Shown here: piece after piece, positions 1 to 5,560 of the stretch
Numbering within the stretch: position 1 is the first letter of the stretch
How the letters are laid out: each line of letters begins with the position of its first letter
DNA from: Desulfobacterales bacterium
GTDB taxonomy: Bacteria; Desulfobacterota; Desulfobacteria; Desulfobacterales; RPRI01
Length of the DNA stretch: 10,431 nt
Assembly: GCA_030689795.1 (NCBI GenBank)
Contig: JAUYEO010000198.1
Location: 1 to 10,431 of the forward strand
Direction of reading: 5' to 3'
Program-made: the position numbers and the translations under genes
Notes under the pieces: model-generated
What the model was told of the DNA's origin: nothing
Databases searched by the model: none
Seen by the model: the letters and a program-made list of their open reading frames with translations, nothing else

Positions 1-1355
1 CGGAATACCTCAGGTTAGCGGAGGTGACGGAAAGATTTCCAGCCGTGCCGCGAATCGCTCTCACGGCAACTGCCGATTCAATTACACGTAAGGACATCGT
101 TGAAAAACTGGATCTGGCAGATGCGTCACAGTTTGTCTCAAGTTTTGACAGGCCCAACATTAACTACCAGGTCAAACTGAAAGTCAACGGGAAGAAACAG
201 CTGCTCGAATTTATCCGGAACGATCACTTTTCAGAAGCCGGCATCGTTTACACCCGTACCCGGAAGCGGGCGGATGAAACGGCCTGGTGGCTTCAGGAGA
301 AAGGAGTGAACGCACTGCCATACCATGCCGGCATGGATGCACAGACCCGGCAGTCCCATCAGCGCCGGTTTCTCAGGGAAGACGATATTGTCGTGGTCGC
401 AACCATCGCGTTCGGTATGGGTATTGACAAGCCCGATGTTCGTTTCGTTGCGCACCTGGATCTGCCTTCAAGCATGGAGGCTTACTATCAGGAAACCGGG
501 AGAGCAGGCAGGGATGGACATCCTGCGGAGGCATGGATGGTCTATTCCCTGGCAGATGTCGTGGCCATGCGGCGGCTTCTGGAAACTTCAGACGGGGATG
601 CGGCGTTCAAGCGTATCCAGCAGCAGAAACTGGAGGTGCTGCTCGGTTATTGTGAATCAGCGGCATGCCGACGCCAGGCCCTGCTCGGATATTTTGGAGA
701 GGCATACCCGGATGTCTGCGGTAATTGTGATACCTGCCGTCAGGAGATAGAAACCTGGGATGGCTCCATAGCGGCCCAGAAGGCCCTGTCGTGTGTCTAC
801 CGAACCGGACAGCGTTTTGGAGCAGCACACCTGACGGATGTACTGATCGGAAACCGGACCGAACGTGTTTTGCAGTTGAAACACGATCGGCTCAAAACAT
901 TCGGGGTCGGAGATGATTTGCCCCAGGCAGAATGGCTTTCCGTGTTTCGCCAGCTTTTGGCCGGCGGTTTCCTGACAGTGGAGATCGGGAAAATATCCGG
1001 TTTCCGCCTTACTGAAAAGAGCCGGCCGGTGCTCAAAGGAACGCAGCAGGTGCAGCTTCGAAAAGACCCTCATCCGGTTAAGTCGAAAAAATCCGTCAAG
1101 CCTTCTTCCCGTAAGGATTTGGCTTGCGAAGATGAGGACGTGAAGCAGCTCTTTGAAAAACTTCGGCTTCTGCGACTTGAGATTGCCAGACAACTTGAAC
1201 TGCCGCCGTATGTAGTATTCCACGATAAGACTCTGAAGGAGATGGCAATTCTCAAGCCGGCGAGTCGGACGGCGATGCTTCAAGTGACAGGTGTAGGGGA
1301 ACAAAAGTTCCAGAGATATGGCGATCGTTTTCTCGATGCCATCAAAAACAAATAA
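1..1355 (+). CDS. recQ: ATP-dependent DNA helicase RecQ, 5'-truncated by window edge
   Basis: RecQ is a 3'-5' superfamily 2 helicase acting in recombination and fork repair. The reading frame is open from base 3 to the stop at 1353-1355, so the true start lies upstream. The GTG at 24 is not a credible start, because EYLRLAE before it matches the family. Seen in order: helicase motif III (LTATA, about 60-74); RecA-like domain 2 with the motif IV region (IVYTRTRK, about 244-267), motif V (ATIAFGMGIDKPDVRFV) and motif VI (YYQETGRAGRDG, about 484-519); the zinc-binding module with a Cys near 666 and CGNCDTC near 718-738; a winged-helix RQC region; and a C-terminal HRDC domain (about 1130-1350). 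Motifs 0, I and II are missing because of the window edge, which is roughly 150 residues compared with E. coli RecQ. Nothing indicates that the gene is broken. Identification is firm. Confidence 0.95.
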   Translation, partial: EYLRLAEVTERFPAVPRIALTATADSITRKDIVEKLDLADASQFVSSFDRPNINYQVKLKVNGKKQLLEFIRNDHFSEAGIVYTRTRKRADETAWWLQEKGVNALPYHAGMDAQTRQSHQRRFLREDDIVVVATIAFGMGIDKPDVRFVAHLDLPSSMEAYYQETGRAGRDGHPAEAWMVYSLADVVAMRRLLETSDGDAAFKRIQQQKLEVLLGYCESAACRRQALLGYFGEAYPDVCGNCDTCRQEIETWDGSIAAQKALSCVYRTGQRFGAAHLTDVLIGNRTERVLQLKHDRLKTFGVGDDLPQAEWLSVFRQLLAGGFLTVEIGKISGFRLTEKSRPVLKGTQQVQLRKDPHPVKSKKSVKPSSRKDLACEDEDVKQLFEKLRLLRLEIARQLELPPYVVFHDKTLKEMAILKPASRTAMLQVTGVGEQKFQRYGDRFLDAIKNK

Positions 1356-1356
1356 C

Positions 1357-1380
1357 CCTTTTCATTCGGAAGGGAAAAGG
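1357..1380 (+). terminator. Stem-loop just after recQ, without T tract
   Basis: CCTTTTC (1357-1363) pairs perfectly with GAAAAGG (1374-1380) around a 10-nt loop, starting two bases after the recQ stop codon. The position suits a 3'-end structure. No T run follows, so a classical intrinsic terminator is doubtful; a processing or stabilising hairpin is equally possible. Confidence 0.3.
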
Positions 1381-1410
1381 ATGTTCATAGTGCGTAAATG
1401 CCGAAAAAAA

Positions 1411-1439
1411 GTTTCTGAAATCAAATATTTTCAGATAAC
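1411..1439. repeat. Palindrome upstream of the DsbA-like gene
   Basis: TCTGAAA (1414-1420) and TTTCAGA (1429-1435) are perfect inverted arms around 8 bases. GTT (1411-1413) and AAC (1437-1439) extend the pairing past a single bulged T. The right half (AAATATTTTCAGAT, 1423-1436) recurs exactly at 1507-1520 inside the 5' coding part of the DsbA-like gene, 84 bases on. TGAAATCAAA (1416-1425) is also the exact reverse complement of 1490-1499. It could be an operator or a recQ 3' structure; nothing in the sequence decides. Confidence 0.3.
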
Positions 1440-1484
1440 AACAGCAAATGGCCGGTATTATGAACGATAAAAGGATTAGAAAAA

Positions 1485-1985
1485 ATGACTTTGATTTCAA
1501 CACTTGAAATATTTTCAGATTATATCTGACCCTGGTGTTATTTCATTACCGGGCGTATTGAACAGTTGAAAAGAGAATATGAAATAGCCATCCGGTGGCG
1601 GGCTTTTCCTCTTCATCCTGATACACCGGAAGAGGGCCTTCTGCTTGAGCAGTTGTTTGCCGATTATCCGATAGATGTCAAGAAAATGATGAGCAAGTTG
1701 CATAAAACAGCGAATGATCTGGGACTGCCTTTCGGAGAACGGGAAAGAACCTATAACAGCCGTAAGTCGCAGGAATTGGGACTATGGGCTGAATCAAAAA
1801 ATAAGGGAGATAAATTCCATAAGGCGGTATTCAGAGCCTACTTTGCAGACGGGAAGAATATCGCAAAAGTACCGGTAGTACAGGATTTCCAAGCCTTAAA
1901 AATTTCTTGCGAAAGGCCAAAGCCCATTACCCCTGCCAAACCCTTTAATCAGATGTTATGCTCTCCATGCTTCGTTTACGGATGA
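1485..1985 (+). pseudogene. FrnE-like DsbA-family oxidoreductase with in-frame TGA at the active-site Cys; candidate selenoprotein or pseudogene
   Basis: The frame begins at ATG 1485 behind AAGGA (1471-1475, 9-nt spacing). It reads MTLISTLEIFSDYI, then TGA (1527-1529), then PWCYFITGRIEQLK, and stays open to 1985. The family pattern is FSDYICPWCY, so the TGA replaces the first Cys of the thioredoxin-fold CPWC. Downstream family features are intact: IRWRAFPLHPDTPEEG, GLPFGERERTYNSRKSQELGLWAE, and AVFRAYFADGKNIAKVPV. After about base 1884 the similarity stops; the last third, with the cis-Pro (GVPTF-type) motif, is absent. Read through the TGA the product would be 166 residues, against about 210 for the family. 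The protein would be a cytoplasmic thiol-disulfide oxidoreductase (no signal peptide). Two readings remain: selenocysteine at position 15, supported by a hairpin at 1542-1562, in a gene damaged at its 3' end; or a pseudogene with two lesions. It faces the oxidoreductase gene tail to tail, 15 bases away. Confidence 0.75.
1542..1562 (+). promoter_or_regulatory. SECIS-like hairpin 12 nt after the in-frame TGA
   Basis: TTCATTAC (1542-1549) pairs with GTATTGAA (1555-1562) with one T/T mismatch, leaving a 5-nt loop CGGGC. The loop begins 20 nt after the TGA and has G as its second base. Bacterial SECIS elements are known to lie inside the coding region just 3' of the UGA, with a small apical loop about 16-37 nt away and a G among its first two bases; this fits. 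CTG (1532-1534) and CAG (1563-1565) could add a lower stem with a 7-nt 5' bulge. The hairpin overlaps codons for conserved residues, so chance cannot be excluded. Confidence 0.45.
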
Positions 1986-2000
1986 ACACTAACTTGCGTG

Positions 2001-3173
2001 TTACACGATGCCATTCTCACTCAGTTTCCGGTTTTCCAGTATCCGTCCCGGATTAAATATCGACAAATCGAGGGCGTGGGATTGTTTGGTAATCAATTCG
2101 GAGATGTAACGCCCCACCGCAGGCGCCTGCTGAAGTCCGTGCCCGGAAAAACCGTTGGCCAGAAACAGTCCTTCAAGTTCCGGCCATTCACCGAGAATGG
2201 CATTCCCGTCCAGGGTGTTCATTGCATAGAGGCCGGCCCATCCACGGATCAACCGCAGAGATTCAAAAACAGGAACAAACTCGGCCAGCTCCGGCCATAA
2301 AACCTCGTAAAATCTTTTATCGTCCCATGAAAAGGAAAAACCCACGGGGTCCTCAGGCATCGACTTTCCCAAAAGGATTAAGCCGCCGGTTTCCGTGCGA
2401 AAATACATCCCGGAAGGCAAAACAGTCAATGGCAGAGGCCCGTCCGGCTTGACCTTTGTATCCAGCACAAACACCTGGCGTTTGACCGGCTGAACCGGCA
2501 GTAATACTCCGACGGTTCCGGCAATCCCGGCGCACCAGGCGCCTGCGCAATTAACGACGTTATTGGCGCCGATATCTTCTCCGGTATTAAGGCGTACACC
2601 CGTAATACGCTTGCCGGTTTTAGTGATTTCAGACACTTCGGCATGTACGAATTCCGCGCCCATGGAGATGGCTTTGGCCCGATACCCCATCAGGACTCCG
2701 TATGCATCAAAATGTCCGTCTTTAGGGCCAAATGTTGCTCCTAAATATCCTTCGGGATTGTAGAGAGGAAAACGCCTGCTGACCTGTTCGGATGTCCACC
2801 ATTCTATATCGCAACCCAAATCCTGCTGCATTTTTAATGCATTCTCTGCCGGAATCCGGCCTTCCGCGTTAACCATAAAGAGGTTGCCTTCCCGGCGATA
2901 ACCAATCGAAGGTTTGCGGTCATTGACAGCCATTTCCTGTTCAAAATTTTCAAGAACTTGAAACGCATATTGGGATATCTGGACATTCGGCCGGAAGCTG
3001 AACTGAATCCGGGCGTTGGACATGGACAGGGTAGTGGATGCGCGACTGTAGGATGGATCCATTTCAATCACGGCTGTCTGAAGATCCGGTGCTGTTCGCT
3101 TCAGGTAGTAGGCTGTGGCGCTGCCCATAATGCCTCCGCCGATAATGACAACATCATATATTTTGCGTTTCAT
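2001..3173 (-). CDS. FAD-dependent oxidoreductase, DAO (glycine/D-amino acid oxidase) family
   Basis: A 390-residue flavoprotein. The N-terminal dinucleotide-binding motif is IIGGGIMGSATAYYL (GxGxxG at residues 12-17), followed by the acidic residue of VIEMD (E37) that binds the FAD ribose. The C-terminal part carries LFLANGFSGHGLQQAPAVG (about 336-354), the second FAD-contacting segment of the DAO fold. Overall pattern and length are closest to FOXRED1/sarcosine-oxidase-like members, which oxidise the C-N bond of N-methyl or secondary amino acids; the actual substrate is unknown. No signal peptide or membrane segment is seen, so it is probably cytoplasmic. The start at 3173 is preceded by AGGAG with 5-nt spacing and overlaps the stop of a possible 9-codon leader (ATGA). 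It is divergent from the transporter operon, so the two could share regulation. The family call is firm, the reaction is not. Confidence 0.9.
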   Translation of the reverse strand: MKRKIYDVVIIGGGIMGSATAYYLKRTAPDLQTAVIEMDPSYSRASTTLSMSNARIQFSFRPNVQISQYAFQVLENFEQEMAVNDRKPSIGYRREGNLFMVNAEGRIPAENALKMQQDLGCDIEWWTSEQVSRRFPLYNPEGYLGATFGPKDGHFDAYGVLMGYRAKAISMGAEFVHAEVSEITKTGKRITGVRLNTGEDIGANNVVNCAGAWCAGIAGTVGVLLPVQPVKRQVFVLDTKVKPDGPLPLTVLPSGMYFRTETGGLILLGKSMPEDPVGFSFSWDDKRFYEVLWPELAEFVPVFESLRLIRGWAGLYAMNTLDGNAILGEWPELEGLFLANGFSGHGLQQAPAVGRYISELITKQSHALDLSIFNPGRILENRKLSENGIV

Positions 3174-3199
3174 GTAAACTCCTGATCAACGGCAGTCAT
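3170..3199 (-). CDS. Possible 9-residue leader peptide before the oxidoreductase
   Basis: On the minus strand a strong ribosome-binding site AAGGAG lies 4 nt before an ATG (3199-3197). That ATG opens a 9-codon frame, MTAVDQEFT, ending in TGA at 3172-3170. The stop overlaps the oxidoreductase ATG in the ATGA arrangement typical of translational coupling. The leader SD is better than that of the main gene. No run of regulatory codons is seen, so classical amino-acid attenuation is not suggested. Coding status is inferred only from the SD and the overlap. Confidence 0.35.
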   Translation of the reverse strand: MTAVDQEFT

Positions 3200-3213
3200 T
3201 TTTCTCCTTAATT

Positions 3214-3288
3214 ATTGATGGACTCGTAAAATCTGTTTCCCAAAAATCTCAAATCCGTTCGCGTATGACTTTTTACGAGCCCATTAAT
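3214..3288. repeat. 75-bp palindromic element (REP/MITE-like)
   Basis: Two 21-nt arms, 3214-3234 and 3268-3288, are inverted copies matching at 17 of 21 positions. The core is CTCGTAAAA (3223-3231) opposite TTTTACGAG (3271-3279). They enclose 33 bases without a gene. It lies in the 5' leader of the oxidoreductase gene if that gene's promoter is further upstream. Short elements with such terminal arms are commonly dispersed intergenic repeats; copy number cannot be judged from one window. Confidence 0.55.
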
Positions 3289-3302
3289 ATTGCCTCATGA
3301 AT

Positions 3303-3333
3303 CAACATTATAATAAATATGTTGTTACCTCAA
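3303..3333 (-). promoter_or_regulatory. Possible promoter/operator for the oxidoreductase gene
   Basis: On the minus strand TATAAT (3312-3307) is a perfect -10 hexamer with TTGAGG (3333-3328) 15 bases upstream, a short spacer. The same place carries inverted arms CAACAT (3303-3308) and ATGTTG (3319-3324), which could be an operator. The stretch is very AT-rich, so a chance TATAAT is quite possible. Confidence 0.25.
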
Positions 3334-3378
3334 TCTAAATATTTCCGACAAACCACTGAAAACTCATAGGTAAAAGTA

Positions 3379-3407
3379 TTGACAGATTAAGGGGCGTTTG
3401 TTACAGA
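3379..3407 (+). promoter_or_regulatory. Candidate sigma70-type promoter for the transporter operon (distal)
   Basis: TTGACA (3379-3384) is a perfect -35 hexamer. With a 17-base spacer the -10 would be TACAGA (3402-3407), which matches the consensus at only three positions. It points toward the substrate-binding protein gene about 95 bases downstream. Confidence 0.35.
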
Positions 3408-3420
3408 ATTAAAACTCCGT

Positions 3421-3443
3421 CCTTATATCAGATAAGGTATACT
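3421..3443 (+). promoter_or_regulatory. Operator-like inverted repeat abutting a -10 hexamer
   Basis: CCTTAT (3421-3426) and ATAAGG (3432-3437) form a perfect 6-bp inverted repeat with a 5-base centre. It is directly followed by TATACT (3438-3443), which matches TATAAT in five of six positions. No good -35 lies 17 bases upstream, so an activator-dependent promoter or a repressor site over the promoter are both possible. Position relative to the ATG at 3500 is suitable. Confidence 0.35.
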
Positions 3444-3499
3444 GGTCTTGCTGTTTTTTGATCAAACATCATTAACCTTAAACGCCTAAGGAGAAAATC

Positions 3500-4699
3500 A
3501 TGAAAATGAAAGCAGGTTTGATCGGGACTTTAAGTATTGTCCTTTTACTTGGTTTGGTTTTTTCAGCTCAGGCCGCTTCTGTCGCGGGAGTAACCGATAC
3601 CGAAGTGGTGATCGGCATGTCCACACCCCTCTCAGGACCTGCCGCCCTCTGGGGCGTAACCGCCCAGGGAGCCAAGGCCTGGGCCGATTATGTCAACGAC
3701 AAAGGAGGCGTTAACGGACGCAAGATTAAAGTTATCTTAAAGGATGACGGCTATAATCCTGCCCGGGCCATGGCGAACCTTACAGAAATGAAAGGCCAGG
3801 TCTTTGCCGTTTGCGCCCTTTTAGGCACTGCTATTGCCAACGCCTCCAAGGACTTCTTCGCTGAAAATAAAATCCCCCTCATCACGGTCTATGCGGATGT
3901 CAGGATATGGGCCAACTACCCTAAAGACAAACTGAAATATATATTTGTCAGCTATCCTGATTATGAAAACGAGGCTGAATTTCTAGCCACCTATGCCGTG
4001 AAAAATGTTGGGGCCAAGAAAGTAGCCCTCTTTTACCAGAATGACGACTACGGAAAAATGGCCATGGAGGGGGTGAAAATAGGCCTCTCCAAACTTCCCG
4101 GAAAACCTGAATTAGCAGGGGCCGTCCCTTATGAAGTCACAGAAAGAGCGCTGGCGACACACGCCCAGAAATTAAGAGAAACCGGCGCCGACACCGTTCT
4201 GCTTTACCCGACCATGACCCATGGGGCACTCATTTTAAAGGAAATGGCCAAGATCGGATATCGCCCCAAAGTAGTGGCCTGTTTTACACTTGGTGACCCC
4301 ATCATGTATGGCCTGGCCGGCGCTGATGTCTGGGAAGGGGTCTATCCTGCTGCCCCTGCTAACTCGGGTATCCCCGGCGATCCAGCTGCAGATCGGATCA
4401 TTGAAATCATGAAAAAATACGACCCCGGAATAGCCGGAAAGGAATACCTTGCCCTTTTCGGAGCCGTCTCCATGATGCATCTGGTCAAGGGATTGGAAAA
4501 TGCCGGAAAGGATCTTACCCCGGAGTCCCTTGTCAAAGGAATGGAGATGATTAAAAACTGGAAACCCGAAGGAATCGGGGCACCGGTGACATATGCTCCG
4601 GACCGACACCATGGCGTCAACGGCTCCAGGATGATGAAGGCGGAGAAAGGGATGCATGTTCCTGTTTCGGACTACACTATCTATAAACCGTTATTCTAA
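3500..4699 (+). CDS. Branched-chain amino acid-type ABC transporter substrate-binding protein
   Basis: A 399-residue periplasmic binding protein of the LivJ/LivK type (Peripla_BP_6, type I fold). The signal peptide has MKMKAG, a hydrophobic stretch at residues 7-22, and an AxA site (SAQA, cleavage after about residue 25); no lipobox Cys follows, so the mature protein should be soluble in the periplasm. The mature start VTDTEVVIGMSTPLSGPAALWG and the segment KKVALFYQNDDYGKMAMEGVK are typical of lobes 1 and 2. ATG 3500 is 6 nt after AAGGAG. It is the first gene of the transporter cluster. The embedded CoA ligase suggests a carboxylate ligand rather than an amino acid, but the ligand cannot be read from the sequence. 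A long hairpin follows, which may keep this gene expressed above the membrane parts. Confidence 0.93.
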   Translation: MKMKAGLIGTLSIVLLLGLVFSAQAASVAGVTDTEVVIGMSTPLSGPAALWGVTAQGAKAWADYVNDKGGVNGRKIKVILKDDGYNPARAMANLTEMKGQVFAVCALLGTAIANASKDFFAENKIPLITVYADVRIWANYPKDKLKYIFVSYPDYENEAEFLATYAVKNVGAKKVALFYQNDDYGKMAMEGVKIGLSKLPGKPELAGAVPYEVTERALATHAQKLRETGADTVLLYPTMTHGALILKEMAKIGYRPKVVACFTLGDPIMYGLAGADVWEGVYPAAPANSGIPGDPAADRIIEIMKKYDPGIAGKEYLALFGAVSMMHLVKGLENAGKDLTPESLVKGMEMIKNWKPEGIGAPVTYAPDRHHGVNGSRMMKAEKGMHVPVSDYTIYKPLF

Positions 4700-4709
4700 A
4701 TGAAATTCA

Positions 4710-4804
4710 GGGCTCAAGGGGTCAAGGGGGCGAGGGTTTCAGGAAAAAATCCTTATTCCGAAAATTCTCGAATCCTTGAATCCTTGAACCTTTGAACCCT
4801 TTTT
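4710..4804 (+). terminator. Long hairpin of 8-nt repeats followed by T5: candidate attenuator between binding protein and livG
   Basis: Bases 4710-4739 pair with 4770-4799 at 26 of 30 positions (five of them G-U), around a 30-base loop. GGG-CCC closes the base and T5 (4800-4804) follows at once, ending three bases before the livG ATG. The right arm is a tandem 8-nt repeat: TCGAATCC, TTGAATCC, TTGAACCT, TTGAACCC. The left arm has the same period with reverse-complement units (GGGCTCAA, GGGGTCAA, GGGGGCGA). The form fits a partial terminator or 3' stabiliser of the binding-protein mRNA. Confidence 0.5.
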
Positions 4805-4807
4805 CTG

Positions 4808-5560
4808 ATGTCTCTCTTAGAAATAAAAGACCTAACCATAAGCTTCGGCGGTATCATGGCCTTAAGCAGGGTGAACCTTTCCGTGACGGAAAAGTCCATC
4901 ATGGGGATCATAGGCCCAAACGGTTCGGGTAAAACCACCCTTTTTAATTGCCTGACCGGCATCTATCATCCCGATCGGGGAGATGTTCTTTTTCAGGGAA
5001 AAAGTATTCGAGATCTCTCCCCGGATCGTATCGCAGCCTGTGGCATTGCCCGCACCTTCCAGAACCTGCGGCTGTTCATGAATATGAGCACACTGGACAA
5101 TCTGTTGCTGGGGCGCCATCTGCGTTTCAATAAAAATCCTCTGTATCCTCTCTTCCGAATCCGCAAAGAAGAGATCCGCCATCGGGAATGGGTGGAAGGG
5201 ATTATCGATTTCCTGGATCTCCAGGCTTACCGGAGCGCCCGGGTATCCGACTGTCCCTACGGTGTGCAGAAGCGGGTGGAACTGGGCCGGGCCCTGGCCC
5301 TGGAACCCAAACTGCTCCTGCTCGACGAGCCCATCTCCGGGCTAACGGCGGAAGAAAAGGAAGAATCAGCTTACCTGATAACCGAAATCCGGGGCCGGTT
5401 TAATATGACTATTCTACTGGTGGAGCATGACTTGCGGATTGCCTCCCGTTTATCCGATACCATGGTTGCCCTTTACTACGGGGAAAAACTGGCCGAGGGG
5501 ACTCCTGCAGAGGTCAAGCGCAACCCCGAAGTCATCCGGGCCTACCTGGGAGATGATTGA
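4808..5560 (+). CDS. livG: ABC transporter ATP-binding protein LivG
   Basis: A 250-residue cytoplasmic ATPase subunit of the HAAT family importer. Seen: Walker A GPNGSGKT (36-43), Q-loop glutamine in ARTFQNLRLF (Q85), signature region CPYGVQKRVELGRAL (149-163), Walker B LLLLDEP (169-175), and H-loop LLVEHD (H207). GIARTFQNLRLF and the C-terminal GTPAEVKRNPEVIRAYLG are characteristic of LivG rather than LivF. The signature departs from LSGGQ and from the usual LivG LSYGQQ. There is no Shine-Dalgarno sequence before ATG 4808; the preceding bases are a T run after a hairpin. Because translation cannot be coupled to the gene 108 bases upstream, initiation here may be weak or structure-dependent. 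The next start overlaps the stop of this gene (TGATG). Confidence 0.94.
   Translation: MSLLEIKDLTISFGGIMALSRVNLSVTEKSIMGIIGPNGSGKTTLFNCLTGIYHPDRGDVLFQGKSIRDLSPDRIAACGIARTFQNLRLFMNMSTLDNLLLGRHLRFNKNPLYPLFRIRKEEIRHREWVEGIIDFLDLQAYRSARVSDCPYGVQKRVELGRALALEPKLLLLDEPISGLTAEEKEESAYLITEIRGRFNMTILLVEHDLRIASRLSDTMVALYYGEKLAEGTPAEVKRNPEVIRAYLGDD

Noticed and set aside
24..26. GTG at 24 as the recQ start
   Set aside because: The frame is open to the window edge and the residues before the GTG still match the RecQ helicase domain, so the gene continues upstream.
657..1304. Long open frame on the minus strand inside recQ
   Set aside because: Its translation has no recognisable domain and lies fully antisense to a well-supported helicase gene.
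1530..1553. Hairpin CCC-(T)-GGTG with TACC-GGG directly after the TGA as the SECIS
   Set aside because: Its loop would begin only about 7-8 bases from the TGA, too close for a bacterial SECIS; the hairpin at 1542-1562 has a suitable distance. The two overlap and cannot form together.
1566..1985. A 139-residue gene starting at TTG 1566
   Set aside because: Family similarity continues upstream across the TGA to ATG 1485 with its own ribosome-binding site, and TTG 1566 has no SD.
4235..4657. Open frame antisense to the substrate-binding protein
   Set aside because: Explained by the codon use of the real gene; no ribosome-binding site or family pattern.
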